A stretch of DNA of 9,819 nt from Pseudomonadota bacterium (GTDB lineage Bacteria > Pseudomonadota > Gammaproteobacteria > Burkholderiales > Thiobacillaceae). Numbering within the stretch: the first letter of the stretch is position 1; each line of letters begins with the position of its first letter. Below are positions 6,280 to 9,819 of this stretch, one piece after another. A model generated the notes under the pieces. That model saw only the letters and a list, made by a program, of their open reading frames with translations, searched no databases and was not told the origin of the DNA. Position numbers and translations under genes: made by a program. Location of the stretch: NCBI GenBank assembly GCA_021802595.1, contig JAJZRT010000092.1:1-9819 (forward strand). The letters run 5' to 3'.

Positions 6280-6296
6280 AGCAGGGGGCGTGCCAG
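6280..6296 (-). promoter_or_regulatory. Sigma-54 (RpoN) promoter of the nasT-like gene
   Basis: The minus strand reads CTGGCACGCCCCCTGCT. It matches YTGGCACG-N4-TTGCW at all but one base, with the GG and GC doublets 10 bases apart. The predicted start is about 6269, giving a leader of about 105 nt that contains the terminator hairpin. Confidence 0.72.
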
Positions 6297-6360
6297 CTTT
6301 GAGAGTGGTTAATTATCAAATGCTTATGCGTTTTCCGGCGGGGCGGGACGCGGATCGCGG

Positions 6361-6377
6361 TGAACGGTTGTGGTGCA
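6361..6377 (-). promoter_or_regulatory. NtrC-like site upstream of the nasT-like gene
   Basis: The minus strand reads TGCACCACAACCGTTCA, arms TGCAC-N7-GTTCA, one base away from the perfect NtrC palindrome. Its centre is about 100 bases upstream of the predicted sigma-54 start, close to the spacing seen at nrtA. Confidence 0.6.
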
Positions 6378-6379
6378 CG

Positions 6380-6397
6380 GAGCCGGAAAACCGGCTC
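6380..6397. repeat. Perfect hairpin without U-tract
   Basis: GAGCCGG and CCGGCTC form a 7-bp stem around a 4-base A/T loop. Neither strand has a T-run directly after it. It lies between the candidate terminator of the DUF4124 gene and the NtrC-like site, and may be part of the same termination region. Confidence 0.5.
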
Positions 6398-6416
6398 AAA
6401 ACGGGGCGCCACCCCG
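6398..6416 (-). terminator. Candidate weak terminator after the DUF4124 gene
   Basis: On the minus strand CGGGG (6416-6412) pairs with CCCCG (6406-6402) around a 5-base loop, followed by TTTT (6401-6398). The stem is short and GC-rich and the T-run is only four bases, so termination is plausible but not certain. It lies about 34 bases after the stop codon of the DUF4124 gene. Confidence 0.4.
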
Positions 6417-6449
6417 GGCCTCTGCCGTGCTTCGACGCGGGGCCGGCAT

Positions 6450-6863
6450 TCAGCGTGAGGGGTGGCGGGACTTGTCGAGATGCCGCCGCGGGGCCATTCT
6501 GACAGGCGGGTAGTAGATCGGCTGGGGCACGTACACCGGCTTTTCGATTACGATCGGCGCCGGTGGGGGCTGCCTCATCGCGCGCAGCCTGGCTTCCTCG
6601 GCTTCCTGCGCAAGGCGCCGGGCTTCCATTTCGCTGGCCTGTTCCCGCATCCGTTTCAGCCGCGCCTCGGCCTGCCGGGTTTCTTCGGCGGAGGGCTGCG
6701 GCGGCAGTTCGACGGCCCGCGCCCGGGTTCCCGCAGGGGGCGGGGCGGAGGAATAGGTCACCTGCCCCGCACGATCCACCCATTTGTAGAGCGGAGCGGC
6801 GCTGGCTGTCTGCCAGACGAGTCCGGCGAGCAGCCAGGGCCAGGGCAGGGCATGGGCTGGCAT
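6450..6863 (-). CDS. Exported DUF4124-domain protein
   Basis: A small exported protein of unknown function, 137 residues. Residues 1-23 form a signal peptide ending at SAA. The start of the mature protein, APLYKWVDRAGQVTYSSAPP (24-43), is the characteristic DUF4124 motif (YKWVD..G.V.YS). A charged helical, probably coiled-coil segment rich in Glu, Arg and Ala follows (about 58-98). The C-terminal tail is Pro/Tyr-rich (PAPIVIEKPVYVPQPIYYPP) and ends very basic (RRHLDKSRHPSR). I chose the ATG at 6863; a TTG directly before it is also in frame, and GGAGG lies nine bases upstream of the ATG. DUF4124 proteins are common in betaproteobacteria and have no established role. The gene lies about 100 bases after the hydrolase gene on the same strand and need not be functionally linked to the nitrate genes. 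Confidence 0.85.
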   Translation of the reverse strand: MPAHALPWPWLLAGLVWQTASAAPLYKWVDRAGQVTYSSAPPPAGTRARAVELPPQPSAEETRQAEARLKRMREQASEMEARRLAQEAEEARLRAMRQPPPAPIVIEKPVYVPQPIYYPPVRMAPRRHLDKSRHPSR

Positions 6864-6966
6864 CAACGTGATCCTCCCCAGCCCGGCTCGGGGGGATGGA
6901 AAAGGGGGTATGCCCTTTCCTTCCCGGGAGATGGACGCCCGCTGCCGGGCCTGCGCCGGTGCGTCA

Positions 6967-7761
6967 TCATGTGCAGCGCATCTCCGGCGTCAACTTCATC
7001 CACTTCATCAGCCACGCCTTCGCCCGTGCGCGCGCATGCCGCGTGGCGATCTTTTCTTCCGGCGTCTGGTCCGGACGGAAGTCGAACGCACGCCGCGCCA
7101 TCGGATATTCCTGCCATTCGACCGGCACGCCGCGTTCCCACAGCGCATAGAACGCGCGGCCGCCGTTCATGCGGCGCAGTTCGTAGTCGGCGTCGCCGAT
7201 GAGATAGAGGACCGGCGTGGTGATCTGCATGATCTCGGGCGCGACGCGGAACAGCTGGTCGGGCTCGGGCGCATTGGGGTTCTGCATGTGGCCGTAGTAG
7301 CTGACGATGGCGGCGATGTCGGGGCCGCGCCTGGCGGCCAGCCGGATCGCGTAGTAGGGGCCGCGCGACAGGCCGACGATACCGACCGGCTGCTTGCAGA
7401 CGTTGGACAGCGATTTCAGGTAGTCCAGCCCGGCTTCCACGTCCATTTCGGTATCGGGATTGTGCGCCGAGGGCCAGCGCTCGATGAAGCGGCCGCTCTG
7501 CCAGTCGGGGGCGACGACCAGGAAGCCCTGTTCGGCGAGCTCGCGTACGTGGGCGCGCTCGTCGCCTTCGTAGCCGCGCTTGGCGTGGATGAACAGCACG
7601 GGCGGGAAAGGCCCCTTGCCCCCGGGGGTGGCGACCTCGACCGGCACCTCGGTGCCGTCGGCGGATTTGATCGTGGTCTTGCTCAGTTCGACCGCCTGGC
7701 CGAAGGACGGCACGCCCAGCGCCGATGCTAAGATGGCGGCCGCGATGACACGTCTTTTCAT
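6967..7761 (-). CDS. Exported dienelactone-hydrolase-family alpha/beta hydrolase
   Basis: A predicted periplasmic esterase-like protein of 264 residues. Residues 1-24 form a signal peptide (basic MKRR, hydrophobic core, AxA-like end at GQA-VE). The alpha/beta-hydrolase core starts near 52 (PPVLFIHAKRG). The nucleophile elbow is GLSRG with Ser132, where classical dienelactone hydrolase has Cys. An acid residue is available in LIGDADYEL (D190 or D192). In DLH proteins the catalytic His sits in a motif like YPGAxHAF; here the aligned sequence is YPMARRAFDF, with Arg224 at that place. H242 (ATRHARA) is the only nearby histidine. The enzyme may therefore be altered or inactive, or use another His. 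The ATG at 7761 has GGGAG seven bases upstream. The reading frame stays open upstream across the repeats, but there is no homology there. Substrate is unknown. Confidence 0.8.
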   Translation of the reverse strand: MKRRVIAAAILASALGVPSFGQAVELSKTTIKSADGTEVPVEVATPGGKGPFPPVLFIHAKRGYEGDERAHVRELAEQGFLVVAPDWQSGRFIERWPSAHNPDTEMDVEAGLDYLKSLSNVCKQPVGIVGLSRGPYYAIRLAARRGPDIAAIVSYYGHMQNPNAPEPDQLFRVAPEIMQITTPVLYLIGDADYELRRMNGGRAFYALWERGVPVEWQEYPMARRAFDFRPDQTPEEKIATRHARARAKAWLMKWMKLTPEMRCT

Positions 7762-7833
7762 GGTCTTCTCCCGTCGTTTTTCTGGCCTCCATTCTAGGCC
7801 AGCGCACCCGATTTCCCGTGCAGTCAAAACGTA

Positions 7834-7861
7834 CCCGGATGGGTATGCATACCCATCCGGG
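7834..7861. repeat. Perfect 28-bp palindrome in the divergent intergenic region
   Basis: The half CCCGGATGGGTATG (7834-7847) is followed without spacer by its exact reverse complement (7848-7861). It lies between the divergent hydrolase and tonB-like genes and merges into the first tandem repeat unit. It could be an operator for a dimeric regulator or a cruciform; no known regulator consensus is recognised. Confidence 0.9.
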
Positions 7862-7950
7862 CATGAATACCCTGAAGGGCATGAATACCCTGAAGGGCAT
7901 GAATACCCTGAAGGGCATGAATACCCTGAAGGGCATGAATACCCACCGGG
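7843..7950. repeat. 18-bp tandem repeat array (six units, four identical)
   Basis: Four identical units of GCATGAATACCCTGAAGG occupy 7861-7932. They are flanked by a diverged unit on each side (7843-7860 and 7933-7950) that keeps ATG/ATACCC in phase. Each unit contains the small dyad CCCTGAAGGG. The array ends 12 bases before the tonB-like ATG, so it spans that gene's promoter or leader region. In the tonB frame each perfect unit carries a TGA, so it is not part of that protein. Confidence 0.92.
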
Positions 7951-7962
7951 GCATGGACGGCC

Positions 7963-8712
7963 ATGAGCGTTTCCTTCGACGAACCGACCATCCCGCCGCG
8001 ACTGCGTCGCCCGCTGGCGGCGATCTGGATTTCGCTGGGCCTGCATGCGGTGGTGATTGCGCTGGTGCACGTGGTGCCGCCTGCGGGCGTCAACGCCGAA
8101 GAACCCGTGATCGAGGTGCGGCTGGCATCGCCACATGCGGCGGCGCCAGCCATCGACACGCCGCCTTCGCCGGACGCCGCGCCGGAGCCGGAGGTTGCAC
8201 CGCTTGCGAGGCTCGCGCCGAGTCCCTCGGCCGAGGCACCGCCCGTTGCCAAGCCTGTCGCACCGCCGCCACCGGCGGTGCCGAACATCGCCGAAAAGCC
8301 GGTTGCCACGCCCACCCCTGCCGCCGCCGAGCCTGCCCCGCAGGCAGATGGGGCTCCCGCGCGCGCGCCGGCGCCGGAGGCGGCGCTCACCAGCTCGGTC
8401 GATCTCAACTATTACACCGCGCGCGAACTCGATGTGCAGCCGCATGCGTTGCGTATCATCCAGCCGGACTACCCGGTTGAGGCAGACCGCCAGAGGCTGT
8501 CCGGCAGCTTGCGTCTGCAGCTGAAACTGGAGGCCGATGGCCGCGTCAGTGATATCAGCGTCGTGAGCGCGACCCCGCCCGGCGTGTTCGAGCAATCGGC
8601 GATCAGGGCGTTTCGCGATGCACGCTTCGTGCCGGCGCAGAAGAACGGCCGCCCGGTGCGGTCACTGATCGTGATCGAGGTGGTATACGACTGGGCAGGG
8701 CAGATCCACTGA
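7963..8712 (+). CDS. TonB-family energy transducer-like protein
   Basis: TonB proteins span the periplasm and pass proton-motive-force energy from ExbB/ExbD to outer-membrane receptors. The 249 residues have the full layout: a short basic cytoplasmic start, one membrane helix (about 18-38) containing the S-x3-H pattern (S24, H28) used for ExbB/ExbD contact, a long Pro/Ala-rich linker (about 55-145), and a C-terminal TonB domain (about 160-245). The last includes IIQPDYPVEADRQRLSGSLR, ADGRVSDISVVSA and QSAIRAFRDARFVPA. The ATG at 7963 is the only good start because an in-frame TGA lies at 7936. The upstream Shine-Dalgarno is poor (GGACGG). No exbB, exbD or receptor gene is adjacent, so the receptor served is unknown. 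It converges with cueR 28 bases after its stop. Confidence 0.85.
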   Translation: MSVSFDEPTIPPRLRRPLAAIWISLGLHAVVIALVHVVPPAGVNAEEPVIEVRLASPHAAAPAIDTPPSPDAAPEPEVAPLARLAPSPSAEAPPVAKPVAPPPPAVPNIAEKPVATPTPAAAEPAPQADGAPARAPAPEAALTSSVDLNYYTARELDVQPHALRIIQPDYPVEADRQRLSGSLRLQLKLEADGRVSDISVVSATPPGVFEQSAIRAFRDARFVPAQKNGRPVRSLIVIEVVYDWAGQIH

Positions 8713-8740
8713 GCGCGCGGCGGCCAGCAGGCTCCCCGTA

Positions 8741-9126
8741 TCAGGGGGCGGCGAGGCCCTGCAGGATCGGGCAGTCGGGACGGTGGTCGCCGTGACAGGC
8801 CTGTGCCAGCGTGACCAGGGTGGTGCGCATCTCGGTCAGCGCCGCGATGCGGGCGTCGAGGTTGGCAATATGGGCCTCGGCCAGGCGCTTGACGTCGGCG
8901 CTGGCGCGGTCGGGATCGTCCCAGAGCGACAGCAGCTGCCGGATCTGTTCGAGCGGGAAGCCGAGGTCGCGTGCGCGGCGGATGAAGCGCAGCAGATGGA
9001 CATCGCGTTCGTGATACTGGCGGTAGCCGGCCAGGGTGCGGTGGCTTGCGCGGAGGAGGCCGATGCTTTCGTAGTGGCGGATCATCTTGGCCGACACGCC
9101 GCTGACGTGGGCGACTGCGCCGATGT

Positions 9127-9130
<4 letters not shown>
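8741..9130 (-). CDS. cueR: Cu(I)-responsive MerR-family regulator CueR/HmrR
   Basis: CueR senses cytoplasmic Cu(I), Ag(I) or Au(I) and activates copper-export promoters by DNA distortion. The 129 residues show an N-terminal MerR winged helix (MNIGAVAHVSGVSAKMIRHY, 1-20; AGYRQYHERDVHLLRFI, 34-50), the dimerisation helix (about 78-110) and the metal loop ACHGDHRPDCPIL. The two cysteines C112 and C120, and the serine S77 in the motif ASADV, fall at the same residue numbers as in E. coli CueR. S77 distinguishes monovalent-ion sensors from Cys79-type divalent sensors. The ATG overlaps the copA stop codon (ATGA), so it is cotranscribed and probably translationally coupled with copA. Its target operator in the copA promoter lies outside the window. 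Confidence 0.93.

Positions 9131-9819
<689 letters not shown>

Noticed and set aside
6164..6412. N-terminal extension of the ANTAR protein to 6412
   Set aside because: It would translate through the terminator hairpin and sigma-54 promoter. The receiver domain starts exactly at the ATG 6163.
6867..6966. Terminator between the hydrolase and DUF4124 genes
   Set aside because: GC hairpins are present (GCCCG-GCAG-CGGGC and an imperfect GGAAAGGG/CCCTTTTCC), but none has a U-tract on the minus strand, so the two genes may be cotranscribed.
7762..7833. Sigma-70 promoter for the hydrolase (TTGACT and TAGAAT on the minus strand)
   Set aside because: The two hexamers are about 25 bases apart, too far for a standard promoter, and no better pair was found.
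7843..7950. CRISPR array
   Set aside because: The units are directly adjacent 18-mers with no unique spacers, and there are no cas genes.
7580..7966. Plus-strand frames over the tandem array encoding EYPEGH or MNTLKG repeats
   Set aside because: An 18-bp repeat without stops gives open frames automatically. These run antisense to the hydrolase or out of frame into tonB, with no ribosome binding site and no recognisable domain.
6967..8595. Long open minus-strand frame (542 codons) extending the hydrolase upstream through the repeats, giving a GYSCPS repeat peptide
   Set aside because: The extension lies antisense to the well-supported tonB-like gene and has no family resemblance. The hydrolase has a clear signal peptide and Shine-Dalgarno at 7761.

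Overview
The window is GC-rich DNA, densely packed with genes on the minus strand. It looks like a betaproteobacterial chromosome, perhaps from the Thiobacillus / Sulfuricella / Rhodocyclales neighbourhood. That placement rests on the gene content (MinC, CopA-CueR, an NrtA-type nitrate transporter, an ANTAR antiterminator, a DUF4124 protein) and on classical sigma-54 / NtrC sites. The exact genus is a guess.

Layout, left to right. Positions 1-653 hold the N-terminal part of minC (minus), with its own sigma-70-like promoter. Positions 817-5336 hold a five-gene minus-strand unit, transcribed from right to left: nrtA (periplasmic nitrate/nitrite-binding protein), a single-domain bacterial haemoglobin, nrtB (permease), nrtD (ATPase), and a membrane protein with a PDC-like sensor domain. 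Positions 5597-6163 hold a NasT-like ANTAR antiterminator gene, also minus. Positions 6450-6863 encode a small exported DUF4124 protein, and 6967-7761 a secreted dienelactone-hydrolase-like protein. A divergent intergenic region with a perfect 28-bp palindrome and 18-bp tandem repeats separates that gene from a plus-strand TonB-family gene (7963-8712). The right end holds cueR and the C-terminal part of copA (minus), a copper efflux pair with overlapping stop and start codons.

The most informative part is the control region of the nitrate genes. Upstream of nrtA, in transcription order, are a perfect-arm NtrC palindrome, a near-consensus sigma-54 promoter, and a leader of about 107 nt. The leader carries two hairpins with six-base loops that both have A at position 1 and G at position 4, which is the known ANTAR target signature. 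The second hairpin overlaps the 5' arm of an intrinsic terminator that ends just before the ribosome binding site. This is the expected layout for nitrogen-limitation control of initiation (NtrC, sigma-54) combined with nitrate-responsive antitermination by the ANTAR protein encoded directly upstream. The ANTAR gene itself has a parallel arrangement: NtrC-like site, sigma-54 promoter, leader of about 105 nt, and a strong terminator hairpin before its start. Its leader lacks a canonical pair of ANTAR loops, so autogenous attenuation there is only a hypothesis.

The nrt operon would import nitrate or nitrite. The embedded globin could handle NO arising from nitrite, and the PDC membrane protein could be a ligand sensor. 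No nitrate or nitrite reductase and no NasS-type sensor gene is visible in the window.
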